A stretch of 64,000 bases of DNA, taken from Poritiphilus sp965212595. Lineage in GTDB: Bacteria; Bacteroidota; Bacteroidia; Flavobacteriales; Flavobacteriaceae. The stretch lies in contig CBDBVE010000007.1 in assembly GCA_965212595.1 (NCBI GenBank), forward strand, positions 310,001-374,000, read 5' to 3'. Position 1 is the first letter of the stretch. The number at the start of each line of letters is the position of its first letter. The notes under the pieces are model-generated. The model had not been told where the DNA came from. It made no database searches and saw only the letters and a program-made list of their open reading frames with translations. Both the position numbers and the translations under genes were made by a program. Positions 7,744 to 17,133 of the stretch are shown piece after piece.

Positions 7744-8331
7744 CTATCTGATTACCATGGTTTCGTAATAAGTGGAGTTGCTATCGCTTACCACTACGGT
7801 ATAACGGCCTTTATAGGCTTCCTCGAAGTTAAACGCCTTTTCAATTAGCATTTCGCCTTCAAAAACTTCCTTAAAGAGTACCCTATCACGGCTGTCGACT
7901 ACTTTTACGGTAACCTTGTCACCATCTAGATTAAGAAGGTTAAGAAAAACCCTGTCCTCTTTTTTTCTGAACACCGGTTTGGCAACCTCTTTCTTCTTGA
8001 TGATTCTAACTTCGTTGCGGGTTAACTCAAGTGTGTAGGTCACCTTTTTTAGTTTATCATCTATGGAAAAGGTGTATTCACCCTGATCAAGGTTATTAAG
8101 GTCGAACTTTTTAGAATATTCAATCTTCTGGGCAATGCTTTCAGAAAAAATAAGCGTGCCATTGGCATCTGCAAACCTTAAGATTGCTTTACCTACCTGA
8201 GCGTCTAACTTAAAAACCATACTTTTCTCCTCTTTTTCAACAAAAAGGTCAGATTTCGATTCTTCGGCTTTTCCTATTGAAACCATCAATAGAAAAGCAG
8301 CTACTGTTGTGAATTTCAAGATTGCTTTCAT
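7744..8331 (-). CDS. Secreted protein with two tandem DUF3244-like beta domains
   Basis: 195 residues from ATG 8331, chosen because it begins a clean signal peptide (MKAILKFTTVAAFLLMVSIG, cut near KAEE). An in-frame ATG at 8385 would add 18 residues ahead of it. The mature part contains two similar ~70-residue beta-rich halves, each with a VxVVDxxxxxLFxExF core and a G-x-Y-T-hydrophobic ending: QGEYTFSI at ~85-92 and KGRYTVVVSD near the C-terminus. This resembles the DUF3244/C-terminal-beta family of Bacteroidota, but no C-terminal sorting signal follows. Likely periplasmic or surface; function unknown. Confidence 0.7.
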   Translation of the reverse strand: MKAILKFTTVAAFLLMVSIGKAEESKSDLFVEKEEKSMVFKLDAQVGKAILRFADANGTLIFSESIAQKIEYSKKFDLNNLDQGEYTFSIDDKLKKVTYTLELTRNEVRIIKKKEVAKPVFRKKEDRVFLNLLNLDGDKVTVKVVDSRDRVLFKEVFEGEMLIEKAFNFEEAYKGRYTVVVSDSNSTYYETMVIR

Positions 8332-8485
8332 AACGTCTTGTTTTTTAGATTCATGAATAATTGACATCACAAACCTACAGCGCAATTCTCAGGGCAACTA
8401 CTACAGTTTTTTCATATTTATATGCTATTTTAACTAGCTAATAGGTTAAAAAAAGGTTAAGGGGTAATATAACATATAATTTGGA

Positions 8486-8493
8486 TAATTTTG
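8486..8493 (+). promoter_or_regulatory. Candidate -7 box (TAATTTTG) of the AraC gene
   Basis: Exact match to TAnnTTTG about 55 bases before the AraC start. No clear TTG -33 box is present at the right distance. Confidence 0.3.
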
Positions 8494-8548
8494 TAGAGTT
8501 CAAAATAGCTAACCCTAGCTAACTTTATGCTATCAAAAAGAATGAGAC

Positions 8549-9421
8549 ATGATAAAACAAAAACCTACTTTCGAAGCAATCGCTCCCAACTTCGGGCATT
8601 CATTTACTTACCAGAAATTTGATAAAGAACGATTAAATAAAAACAATAGCTGGCACTATCATCCCGAAATAGAACTGGTTTATGTCAACGGGGGTTCGGG
8701 AAAAAGACAGATAGGAAGTCATGTGTCGTATTATACGGATGGAGATCTAATTTTAATTGGTAGCAACCTGCCTCATTGTGGATTGACAGATAATTTAACG
8801 GGAAATAAGAGTGAGATTGTCGTGCAAATGCGTATCGACTTTCTGGGGAACGATTTTTTCAACATTCCGGAGATGCGGAAAATTCAGGAATTGTTTGAAG
8901 TCGCCAAGGGCGGAATTGCCTTTTATGGAAGTGCAAAGGATAGTATTGGTTCAAAAATGGAGCTTTTAGAACAGCAAACAGACTTTCTACGCCTTTTATC
9001 TATCCTCAATATTTTAAATGAACTTGGAAATTCTCAGGAATTTAAGATATTGAATGCCGAAGGGTTTTCATTGGAGACCGAGGTAAAGGACAACACAAGA
9101 ATAAATATTGTTTTCAATCATGTAAAAAGCAATTTTAAAGAAGAAATTACGCTAGACGAGATTGCAAACATGGTGAGTATGACCGTACCCTCTTTTTGTC
9201 GCTATTTTAAAAAGATCACGAATAAAACATTTGTACAGTTCCTAAATGAATATCGCCTGGTTCACGCCTCTAAATTATTGGCGGAACAGCCCATTAGCAT
9301 TACCGAAGTATGCTTTGAAAGTGGTTTTAACAATTTTTCTCATTTTAATAAATCGTTTAAAGCATTTACCGGCCAAAACCCTTCCGCTTATAGAAAACAA
9401 CTAAAAACAGTATTAAAATAG
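8549..9421 (+). CDS. AraC-family transcriptional regulator with cupin sensor domain
   Basis: 290 residues. An N-terminal cupin-like domain (~20-150) carries WHYHPEIELVYVNGGSGKRQ and LILIGSNLPHCG. A C-terminal AraC double helix-turn-helix (~190-285) carries ITLDEIANMVSMTVPSFCRY, FVQFLNEYRLVHASKLL and ITEVCFESGFNNFSHFNKSF, ending in GQNPSAYRK. The histidines in the cupin segment could bind metal or sugar. The stop codon overlaps the GTG start of the dioxygenase gene by one base (TAGTG), so the two genes are co-transcribed and probably coupled. Confidence 0.92.
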   Translation: MIKQKPTFEAIAPNFGHSFTYQKFDKERLNKNNSWHYHPEIELVYVNGGSGKRQIGSHVSYYTDGDLILIGSNLPHCGLTDNLTGNKSEIVVQMRIDFLGNDFFNIPEMRKIQELFEVAKGGIAFYGSAKDSIGSKMELLEQQTDFLRLLSILNILNELGNSQEFKILNAEGFSLETEVKDNTRINIVFNHVKSNFKEEITLDEIANMVSMTVPSFCRYFKKITNKTFVQFLNEYRLVHASKLLAEQPISITEVCFESGFNNFSHFNKSFKAFTGQNPSAYRKQLKTVLK

Positions 9422-10020
9422 TGCAGGCTTCTTATCAAAAAGAGATCAGCTTAGAACTTCCGGATAGCGATATTCGATATTTCCCCGGTTTTTTAAACCG
9501 GCAAAAGGCCGATTTTTATTATACTCGCTTGAAACAAGATACTCCCTGGAGGCAGGATATGATCAAGGTTTTCGGAAAGGAATACGCACAACCCAGGTTA
9601 ACAGCTCTTTATGCGAACAACCAAAAACCCTACTCCTACTCCAATATCACTATGCACCCCCTGGTCTTTTCAGAAGAACTTCTTGAATTAAAAAGATTGA
9701 TAAGCTTTCAAAGTCAAACTGAATTTACGACTTGCCTCCTAAATCTTTATAGAGATGGAAAAGACAGTAACGGTTGGCATGCTGATGACGAAAAGGAATT
9801 GGGAAAAAATCCGGTTATCGCCTCCTTGAGCCTTGGTCAGGAGCGCTTTTTCTGCCTAAAGCATCGAAAAGATGTTAAGCTTAAACACAAACTTCTTTTA
9901 GAGCACGGCAGCCTGCTGATAATGCGTGGAGAAACTCAGCACTTCTGGTTGCATCAAATCCCTAAAACGGCCAAACCGGTTGGGGAGCGTATAAATCTTA
10001 CCTTTAGGGTGATAAAATAA
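9421..10020 (+). CDS. AlkB-type 2-oxoglutarate/Fe(II) dioxygenase
   Basis: 199 residues. The AlkB fold is clear: NLYRDGKDSNGWHADDEKEL contains the iron-binding HxD, a distal His lies in ETQHFWLHQIP, and RINLTFR near the C-terminus provides the arginines that bind 2-oxoglutarate and substrate. Family members oxidatively demethylate 1-methyladenine and 3-methylcytosine in DNA or RNA. The start is a GTG inside the stop of the AraC gene. A terminator follows directly. Pairing an AraC-type regulator with an AlkB enzyme recalls ada-alkB, although the regulator here has no Ada methyltransferase domain. Confidence 0.92.
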   Translation: MQASYQKEISLELPDSDIRYFPGFLNRQKADFYYTRLKQDTPWRQDMIKVFGKEYAQPRLTALYANNQKPYSYSNITMHPLVFSEELLELKRLISFQSQTEFTTCLLNLYRDGKDSNGWHADDEKELGKNPVIASLSLGQERFFCLKHRKDVKLKHKLLLEHGSLLIMRGETQHFWLHQIPKTAKPVGERINLTFRVIK

Positions 10021-10047
10021 AAAATCGGCTTTAAAAACCGATTTTTT
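10021..10047 (+). terminator. Terminator after the AlkB gene
   Basis: AAAATCGG pairs with CCGATTTT across a nine-base loop and runs into T residues, directly after the stop codon. Confidence 0.8.
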
Positions 10048-10214
10048 AGTACCCTTATACCAAGTTATCCACTGCCTTTAGCGTTCGGGTAAATTCGCTA
10101 ATTTCCTCGCTTCGAACTTCAGTAATATAACTTCAAATCTTATGCCAAGGTATTACAATTCGATAAGTTTCTGATTATTGGGATAAATGGTAAGAATAAC
10201 AGGAATTAGAAGTA

Positions 10215-10985
10215 CTAAAAAAGGTCGTTAAGTACCTTGGCCAAACGTATTCCTCCCTTCAGGAGCTGCTTTTCAAGGGTGCCCCACCAAACATAGCCAT
10301 ACCGGTAATAGAGCTTTTCGCCCACTTCAACAGAATCGTAGACTTCGTCTGCCATCAGATGGCTTTCCTCAACCCAATCGAGCAGATTGCCTCTTTGGGC
10401 AGCTTTTCGTTGTTTTTTTGACCATTTAGGAAGTTTACCCGCTAATTCTGTGTAACTCATCCCGTAATCGTCTATCATATTGGAATCCCATAGACGATGC
10501 AGGTTGGTACCCCGGTCAAACCATTGAATCTGAATGTCGTTTCCTCCCCTGTCTTCCAATCTACCAACATGCATGGGTTGGTGCAGATCGCCTATAAGGT
10601 GAACCAACATTTTCAGGTGAAAGGCCTTGTCTTCATCTGTAGATTTTTTGTCTTTGATAATGGCTATGCACTTTTCTACGCCTATAACCAGGTCGCCATA
10701 TTTACTGGGGGTTACCTCGTTGTAGTTCTTTCCTTTCGGGATATTCACATAATGCCAGGCGCTAAATTTGCGGTAGGTGCTATCCGCTTTGATTTCATCG
10801 GCAAAAGTTGATACCGCAGCCAGACTCTGGCCTCTCAATAATTTTTTAAGTGCTTTTTTGGTCTTCCCGGTCAGATATTGCTCTGCGACCTCTCCAATAA
10901 CCCTATGCCCCGTTTTAGACCAGATAGGTGTATTTGCGAAAGAACATTGAAAAACAAGTAAAAATAAAAGGCTTAGTCTTTTCAT
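10215..10985 (-). CDS. S1/P1 nuclease family protein
   Basis: 256 residues with a signal peptide (MKRLSLLFLLVFQCSFA). The mature N-terminus is near NTPIWSKTGHRVIGEVAEQY, so the N-terminal Trp and nearby His that bind the trinuclear zinc site are present. Other zinc ligands fit FADEIKAD, WHYVNIP, LVHLIGDLHQPMHVGR and GGNDIQIQWF then LHRLWDSNMI. These zinc enzymes degrade single-stranded DNA/RNA and 3'-nucleotides outside the cytoplasm, likely for nucleotide scavenging. The gene stands alone, divergent from the penicillin-binding protein gene. Confidence 0.93.
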   Translation of the reverse strand: MKRLSLLFLLVFQCSFANTPIWSKTGHRVIGEVAEQYLTGKTKKALKKLLRGQSLAAVSTFADEIKADSTYRKFSAWHYVNIPKGKNYNEVTPSKYGDLVIGVEKCIAIIKDKKSTDEDKAFHLKMLVHLIGDLHQPMHVGRLEDRGGNDIQIQWFDRGTNLHRLWDSNMIDDYGMSYTELAGKLPKWSKKQRKAAQRGNLLDWVEESHLMADEVYDSVEVGEKLYYRYGYVWWGTLEKQLLKGGIRLAKVLNDLF

Positions 10986-11091
10986 TATGTCTGGTTTTGG
11001 CCAAAAGTATAAAATAGAAATTTAAGCAATTGTTAAGCTTGATGTGAATTTAAATTTTTAATTTAATCTTGCACTTCAAAAAAAAACGATT

Positions 11092-13344
11092 TTGGTTTTT
11101 AAGAAGATTCGCCCCCGATTTTTACGATATACCTTGCTTGTTTTCCTTGGCCTGGTACTAGCTTGCTTTGTTTTTGTCCTAAGTATTTATTGGGGCGCCT
11201 GGGGAAAACTTCCCAATAGCGATACTATTTCAGAATTTCAGTATCAAAGAGCCTCGGAAATCTATACTGCAGATAGTGTGCTTATAGGCAAATATTTTCT
11301 TTATGACCGACAGCCCATAAGCTATAATGAACTTCCCGAACACCTAGTGCATGCTCTTGTAGCCATAGAGGACGAGCGATTTTACGAGCACTCTGGAGTT
11401 GATTACAAGAGTCTTTTACGAGTGGCCTTTAAGACGGTACTGCTACAAGACCAATCTGCCGGAGGAGGAAGCACTATTAGCCAGCAACTGGCCAAAAATC
11501 TTTTTCCTCGACAACAAGGGGGTAAGCTTCAACTGGTCGTCACCAAAATAAAGGAAATGTTTATTGCCCGTCGCCTTGAAAACCTCTATTCAAAGGAAGA
11601 GGTGTTGTTGCACTATTTGAACACGGTCTCCTTTGGAGATAACACTTTCGGAATTGAGAGCGCTTCCCAAAAATTCTTTGACAAACGAGCAAAAGATCTG
11701 AATATTGAGGAGGGTGCTGCGCTTATAGGGATGTTAAAAGCAACCTACGCCTATAATCCCAGAATATTCCCTGAAAAGAGCAAGAACCGAAGAAATTTGG
11801 TGTTGCAGGCAATGGCCAAAAATGATTTTCTAAACATTTCGGATGCGGATAGTTTGAGCAACATTTCCCTAAAATTAAACTACCGCCCCTATGACCACAA
11901 CAGCGGTTTGGCGCCTTATTTTAGAGAGGAGGTGCGCAAGCTACTCATTAAATGGCGCGATATGGAGGCTGAAAAAGGGAATGAGTACAACATTTATACT
12001 TCAGGCCTAAAAATATATACCACATTAGATTTTAGAATGCAGTCGCTCGCGGAGGAGGCCATGGCCATACATATGAAGTCTTTGCAAAGGCAATTCGAAA
12101 AAAGTTACGGGAATTATGCGCCGTGGATAGCGAACAAAAAACTAGTCAATAAAACAGTAAAAAACTCTCAAGCTTATAAAAAACTAGTCCGGTCCGGGCT
12201 TAGCGAAACCAAAACCCTGGACTCATTAGGCGTAAAGAAGAATATGACCCTTGGCAGTTGGGAGGGAGAACAGCTTACCGAGGCCAGCACTATAGACAGT
12301 CTTACGCATTATATGAAGTTTTTAAACACGGGCTCTCTTTCTATAAATCCTAAAACTGGTGCGGTTAAAACCTGGATAGGCGGCGTGAACTTCAAATACT
12401 TTAAATACGATCATATTTCGCAAAGCAAGCGACAGGTAGGCTCAACCTTTAAACCCATCCTCTATACAGCGGCTCTTGAAAGTGGTGTTGCGCCCTGCAC
12501 CTATTTCTCAGCGCAAGAAGTAGAGTACAAAAACCTGGAAGGCTGGTCTCCTGGCAATTCTGGAGACGAGGATGAGACTTTCCTAAATTACTCTATGAAG
12601 CAGGCCTTGAGTCGCTCGGTAAATACGGTGGCCGTAAAAGTATTGGAAAAAACGGGTATCCCCAGGACCTTAGAGCAGGCTAAAAAAATGGGTATTACTG
12701 CCAACTTACCTAAACAAGCCTCATTGGCTCTGGGTACAGGGGAGATAAGCCTTGATGAACTTATCGGGGCCTATGCAAGTTTTGTCAACCAGGGAAGGCC
12801 TGTAAAGCCCTATTTAATTGAGCATATCACAGACAGTAAGGGAGAAGTAGTTTACATTCATAATGCAGCCGAGGAGGCCGAATCTGCCATATCTGATGAA
12901 AACCGAAAAATTATGCTGGAAATGATGAAAGCTACAATAGATGAAGGTACTGCCTCCAGAATCCGCTCCAGGTATGGCCTAAGAAATGATATCGCCGGAA
13001 AAACCGGAACTACACAAAACAACAAGGACGCATGGTTTGTAGGGGTTACACCAAAATTGGTTCACGCCAGCTGGGTTGGCTTGGATAATCATGAAATAGG
13101 GTTTAGCAGTACTGCTCTGGGTCAGGGAGCCAATGCAGCCTTACCTTTATTTGCTATTTTGATGCAAAAACTCAATCAAGATCCAAACTATGATTATATC
13201 ACCAGAGCCCGGTTTGATATTCCCGGCCAGGAAGTTCTGAATCAGCTTGATTGTGAACCCATAAAACGCGATGGATTCCTTAAGCGGCTGTTTAAAAACC
13301 CTAAGAAGAAGCGGAAGAAAAAATTCAAAAACAAAAAGGAATAA
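11092..13344 (+). CDS. Class A penicillin-binding protein (PBP1A-like)
   Basis: 750 residues. One N-terminal membrane anchor (~12-35) precedes a GT51 glycosyltransferase domain with EDERFYEHSGVDYKSLLRV and GGGSTISQQLAKNLFPR. A transpeptidase domain follows with the catalytic SxxK in GSTFKPILYTA, SVN in SRSVNTVAVKV and KTGT in AGKTGTTQNNKDAWFVG. The basic tail (KNPKKKRKKKFKNKK) is typical of Bacteroidota PBPs. It polymerises and cross-links peptidoglycan in the periplasm. The only plausible start is a TTG at 11092, since no in-frame ATG precedes the membrane anchor. Confidence 0.95.
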   Translation: MVFKKIRPRFLRYTLLVFLGLVLACFVFVLSIYWGAWGKLPNSDTISEFQYQRASEIYTADSVLIGKYFLYDRQPISYNELPEHLVHALVAIEDERFYEHSGVDYKSLLRVAFKTVLLQDQSAGGGSTISQQLAKNLFPRQQGGKLQLVVTKIKEMFIARRLENLYSKEEVLLHYLNTVSFGDNTFGIESASQKFFDKRAKDLNIEEGAALIGMLKATYAYNPRIFPEKSKNRRNLVLQAMAKNDFLNISDADSLSNISLKLNYRPYDHNSGLAPYFREEVRKLLIKWRDMEAEKGNEYNIYTSGLKIYTTLDFRMQSLAEEAMAIHMKSLQRQFEKSYGNYAPWIANKKLVNKTVKNSQAYKKLVRSGLSETKTLDSLGVKKNMTLGSWEGEQLTEASTIDSLTHYMKFLNTGSLSINPKTGAVKTWIGGVNFKYFKYDHISQSKRQVGSTFKPILYTAALESGVAPCTYFSAQEVEYKNLEGWSPGNSGDEDETFLNYSMKQALSRSVNTVAVKVLEKTGIPRTLEQAKKMGITANLPKQASLALGTGEISLDELIGAYASFVNQGRPVKPYLIEHITDSKGEVVYIHNAAEEAESAISDENRKIMLEMMKATIDEGTASRIRSRYGLRNDIAGKTGTTQNNKDAWFVGVTPKLVHASWVGLDNHEIGFSSTALGQGANAALPLFAILMQKLNQDPNYDYITRARFDIPGQEVLNQLDCEPIKRDGFLKRLFKNPKKKRKKKFKNKKE

Positions 13345-13358
13345 AGATTTTCTTAACC

Positions 13359-13386
13359 AAAAGCCCTAAAATTTGGGATTTTTTTA
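13359..13386 (+). terminator. Probable terminator after the PBP gene
   Basis: AAAAGCCC, eight-base loop, GGGATTTTTT with one mismatch in the stem. Confidence 0.5.
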
Positions 13387-13432
13387 ACGCTTAATTGACT
13401 TAAATTTGGGCCTGCCGACTAATTCAAAAACG

Positions 13433-15631
13433 ATGTCAAAAGGGTTTTGTTCTCTGGCATTTTTATGCTTTTCTTTCTTTTGCTTTGCACAAACAGCACC
13501 TAAATCCTTTACGGTTAAATTCACTACCGAAACCATTACGCCTGATGGTGTATTAGACGAAGAGGTATGGAAAATTGCTGAGAGTGCCAAAGATTTCCAA
13601 CAGTATTTCCCTACAGATTCTGTCCTGGCCAAAGATCAGACCGAAATAAAGATGTTGGTCAGTGAAACAACTTTGTATATAGGAATTATACAGCATACGC
13701 AGGGAGACGATTATACGATTCCATCTCTTGAGCGAGACTACCGCGCTGGAAATAATGACAATATCAGCTTGCTGTTTGATACCTTTAACGATGGTACAAT
13801 CGCCTTTCTCTTTGGTATCAATGCCTATGGTGTACGTAGAGAAGCCCTAATCTCGGGTGGAGGATCTTCCTTTGACAATTTTAATACAGCATGGGATGTA
13901 AAATGGAAGGGCGACGCCAAGACCTATGACAATTATTATACGGCTGAAATGGCCATTCCGTTGACGTCCTTCAAGTTTGCCGAAGGAGAAACCAAATGGC
14001 GGTTTAATAGTTATCGCTTTGATTTTCAGACTAACGAACAAAGTGTTTGGACAAGGATTCCCCAAAACCAGGTGCAGACTAACCTGGCATTTATGGGCGA
14101 TATGTTTTTTGAACGGCCGTTAGGCCGCTCCAGGACCCCCCTGGCTGTAATTCCGTATTTCAATACCATTGCCTTTGATGATTTTGAAGGAGGAAGCAGT
14201 GAGCTGGATTTCCAAGTGGGAGGAGACGCCAAGATAAGTATCGGGAACAGCCTGAATTTGGATATTACACTCAACCCCGATTTTTCCAATGTAGAGGTTG
14301 ATGATATTTTCACCAATCTCACGCGCTTTGAAATAGGATTACCAGAAAGGCGGCAATTCTTTATAGATAATGGTGATCTCTTTGGGAGTTTTGGAGGAAG
14401 TAGAGATGCGAATCCCTTTTTCTCAAGAAGGATTGGAATAGCCAGGGATACGGCAGACAATTCTATAGAAAATAAAATCATAGGCGGCGTTCGCCTGAGC
14501 GGTAAGTTAGACGAGAACTGGCGTATTGGTTTTTTTAATATACAGACAGACGAAGACCTGGAAAATGAAATCGCCTCGAACAACAACATGATGTTCGCCT
14601 TGCAGAAAAAGGTCTTCTCACGCTCTAACATTGGCCTGTTCTTTATTAACCGCCAAAGTCTTAAAGACTATGACTTTGTGCCTCGTGAAGAAGAATACAA
14701 TCGCGTGGTAGGTATTGATTACAATCTCGCTACTGTTGATAATGTTTGGCAAGGGAAGTTTTATCTGCACAAATCTTTTCAACCAGACGATGATATCGGT
14801 AATTTTTCTGCCGGAGCTTTTTTGAATAGGAATACCCGGCATTGGAATACTGGGATAGATCTGGCTTTTATTGATGAAGAATTTAGTTCTGACCTTGGTT
14901 TCATACGCAGAACTGATATCCTGAAATTAACTACCTCTCTCGATAGGGTTTTTTGGCCTACTAAAGGTATTATTAACAACCATGCGCTTTCACTTTTTAC
15001 AAGCAATACATGGAGGCCAACACTTGATTACGATAAAACTGATCATTTTATCAGGGCCGGATGGGACGTTGACCTAAAGGACCAATCTAATTTTGAACTG
15101 GAATTTTTCAATCAATTTATCTTTCTTACAGAACCTTTTGATCCTACAGGTACCGATGGCGGAGAACCACTTCCTGGAAATCAGGGCTATCATTTCAATT
15201 TTGGGGGTATTGAATATCGCTCTAACCGCGCACAGGTATTGTCTTATTCTATAGACGCCTCAGCGGGCCGTTTTTTTAATGGCAACCGCTATTCTTTAGG
15301 AGGTGGCGCAAGGTTGAGATTTCAACCCAAAGTGAATATCAGTTTGGATCTGAATTATGACCGACTTACTTTACCTGATCCATACCCAAGTGCTGATCTT
15401 TGGTTGTTAAGCCCGGGGGTTGATATCACTTTTAGTAAATCAATTTTCTGGTCTACCATTTTTCAGTATAGCAATCAACGGGATAATCTGGGCATTAACT
15501 CAAGACTGCAATGGCGTTTTGCGCCGCTATCTGACCTCTTCCTGGTTTATAATGACAACTACTTTGTGGATCAGTTTGCACCCAGGTTCAGATCTATCAA
15601 TTTAAAAGTTACTTATTGGTTAAACATCTAG
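13433..15631 (+). CDS. DUF5916 outer-membrane protein with CBM9-like N-domain
   Basis: 732 residues from ATG 13433, chosen because it starts the signal peptide MSKGFCSLAFLCFSFFCFAQ; a TTG at 13406 is the alternative. Residues ~25-220 form a carbohydrate-binding family 9-like domain (LDEEVWKIAESAKDFQQYFP, DNISLLFDTFNDG, WRFNSYRFDF). The rest is a DUF5916 beta-barrel rich in alternating aromatic strands, with RRIGIARDT and a terminal LKVTYWLNI. Family members are predicted outer-membrane barrels. It follows the PBP gene after a terminator and leads to DUF819 38 bases (to its TTG) or 61 bases (to its ATG) later. Function unknown. Confidence 0.85.
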   Translation: MSKGFCSLAFLCFSFFCFAQTAPKSFTVKFTTETITPDGVLDEEVWKIAESAKDFQQYFPTDSVLAKDQTEIKMLVSETTLYIGIIQHTQGDDYTIPSLERDYRAGNNDNISLLFDTFNDGTIAFLFGINAYGVRREALISGGGSSFDNFNTAWDVKWKGDAKTYDNYYTAEMAIPLTSFKFAEGETKWRFNSYRFDFQTNEQSVWTRIPQNQVQTNLAFMGDMFFERPLGRSRTPLAVIPYFNTIAFDDFEGGSSELDFQVGGDAKISIGNSLNLDITLNPDFSNVEVDDIFTNLTRFEIGLPERRQFFIDNGDLFGSFGGSRDANPFFSRRIGIARDTADNSIENKIIGGVRLSGKLDENWRIGFFNIQTDEDLENEIASNNNMMFALQKKVFSRSNIGLFFINRQSLKDYDFVPREEEYNRVVGIDYNLATVDNVWQGKFYLHKSFQPDDDIGNFSAGAFLNRNTRHWNTGIDLAFIDEEFSSDLGFIRRTDILKLTTSLDRVFWPTKGIINNHALSLFTSNTWRPTLDYDKTDHFIRAGWDVDLKDQSNFELEFFNQFIFLTEPFDPTGTDGGEPLPGNQGYHFNFGGIEYRSNRAQVLSYSIDASAGRFFNGNRYSLGGGARLRFQPKVNISLDLNYDRLTLPDPYPSADLWLLSPGVDITFSKSIFWSTIFQYSNQRDNLGINSRLQWRFAPLSDLFLVYNDNYFVDQFAPRFRSINLKVTYWLNI

Positions 15632-15692
15632 ATTGCTGCGCTTTGGTCCAATCTTAATTTGATTATATTTGGACAAGACTGAAGTGCGCTTT

Positions 15693-16994
15693 ATGGACCA
15701 ACCGCTGATTACTGACGACACCGTTGTTTTTGGACTTCTGGCACTTTGCCTGGGTTTCGTTTTTTATACCTCTTCTCTCAAAAAAGGTTTTTGGAAAAAG
15801 TTTTACGCCTTCATTCCGGGTGTTCTAATGTGCTATTTGCTTCCTGGCATCCTTACATCCATAGGTTTGATAGCGCCCGAATGGAAAACAGTGAACGAGG
15901 CAGCTGAAATCGTCGAACATGAATCTCGTCTTTATTTCATGGCCAGCAGGTACCTGCTCCCTGCAGCTCTGGTTCTAATGACGCTGAGTATAGACCTTAA
16001 GGCAATTTCTAATCTTGGCTCCAAGGCCTTGATCATGTTTTTGACTGGTACCACCGGGATTATCATAGGCGGACCCATAGCCATTTTGATTGTTTCTATT
16101 TTCTCTCCGGAAACCGTAGGAGGTAACGATTTTGACGCTACCTGGAGAGGGCTTTCTACTATTGCCGGTAGCTGGATAGGTGGTGGAGCTAATCAGGCGG
16201 CAATGTTCGAAATATTTCAATACAATCCGGAAAAATTTAGTCAGATGGTATTGGTAGATGTAATTGGAGCAAATATCTGGATGGCAATCTTACTTTTAGG
16301 AGTGGGAAAAACCAAAAGGATAGACCGCTGGTTAAAGGCAGATACCTCGGCCATTGAGGAACTCAAGGTAACAGTTACCGAATTCGCTAAAAGAATAACC
16401 AGGGTGCCAACGCTTAAAGATTATATTATGATGGCATTCTTTGCCTTTACAGCGGTAGGAATTGCGCATTTTTTTAGTGGCTATTTTAGCGATTTTCTTA
16501 TCCAAAATTCTGAAAGCGTTCGCGACCCAAAGAGTTTTTTGTCTTTTCTAGGAGGAAATTTCTTTTGGATGGTAGTTATAGCCACTTTGATTGGTGTAAT
16601 GCTCTCTTTTACAAAAGCTAAGAATTACGAAGGAGCCGGGGCTAGTAAACTTGGTGGGGTTTTCATCTATGTTTTGGTAGCGACCATCGGTATGAAAATG
16701 GACCTAAGCAGAATTTTAGAGAACCCCGGATTGCTGGTCCTCGGGCTAATTTGGATCTCCATCCATGCTGGCTTGCTCATTCTTGTCGCCAAACTCATTA
16801 AAGCTCCGTATTTCTTTCTGGCAGTTGGGAGCCAGGCCAATGTTGGTGGTGCAGCTTCGGCGCCTGTGGTGGCAGCAGAATTTCACCCCTCCCTAACTTC
16901 TGTGGGTGTACTTCTGGCGGTATTTGGTTACGTTGTAGGAACGGGTGGTGCACTATTATGTGCCTATCTAATGGAAATTGCCTCCAGGGTTTAA
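15693..16994 (+). CDS. DUF819 family integral membrane protein
   Basis: About 433 residues with ten or so hydrophobic helices. The family hallmark is the glycine/asparagine-rich segment IAGSWIGGGANQAAMFEIFQ and the related second-half segment GSQANVGGAASAPVVAAEFH, suggesting an inverted internal repeat like that of sodium-coupled transporters. ATG 15693 is preferred to the upstream TTG at 15669. Substrate unknown; YjcL-like proteins have no settled role. Confidence 0.88.
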   Translation: MDQPLITDDTVVFGLLALCLGFVFYTSSLKKGFWKKFYAFIPGVLMCYLLPGILTSIGLIAPEWKTVNEAAEIVEHESRLYFMASRYLLPAALVLMTLSIDLKAISNLGSKALIMFLTGTTGIIIGGPIAILIVSIFSPETVGGNDFDATWRGLSTIAGSWIGGGANQAAMFEIFQYNPEKFSQMVLVDVIGANIWMAILLLGVGKTKRIDRWLKADTSAIEELKVTVTEFAKRITRVPTLKDYIMMAFFAFTAVGIAHFFSGYFSDFLIQNSESVRDPKSFLSFLGGNFFWMVVIATLIGVMLSFTKAKNYEGAGASKLGGVFIYVLVATIGMKMDLSRILENPGLLVLGLIWISIHAGLLILVAKLIKAPYFFLAVGSQANVGGAASAPVVAAEFHPSLTSVGVLLAVFGYVVGTGGALLCAYLMEIASRV

Positions 16995-17133
16995 ATGAAA
17001 ACATTGATTGTTGCGTATTGATTATTGTCCTCACCGGCCTATTCAAACGAAATAAGGAAACAACTTGCAATTGTATAGCAACTATTGTTTTGCGCCTAAA
17101 CTTTGTTGATATTTGCGCCACAAAATAGTGGAA

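Noticed and set aside
10050..10130. Protein-like fragment on the minus strand (TEVRSEEISEFTRTLKAVDN)
   Set aside because: About 25 codons with an upstream stop and no start. It might be a gene remnant, but it is too short to claim.
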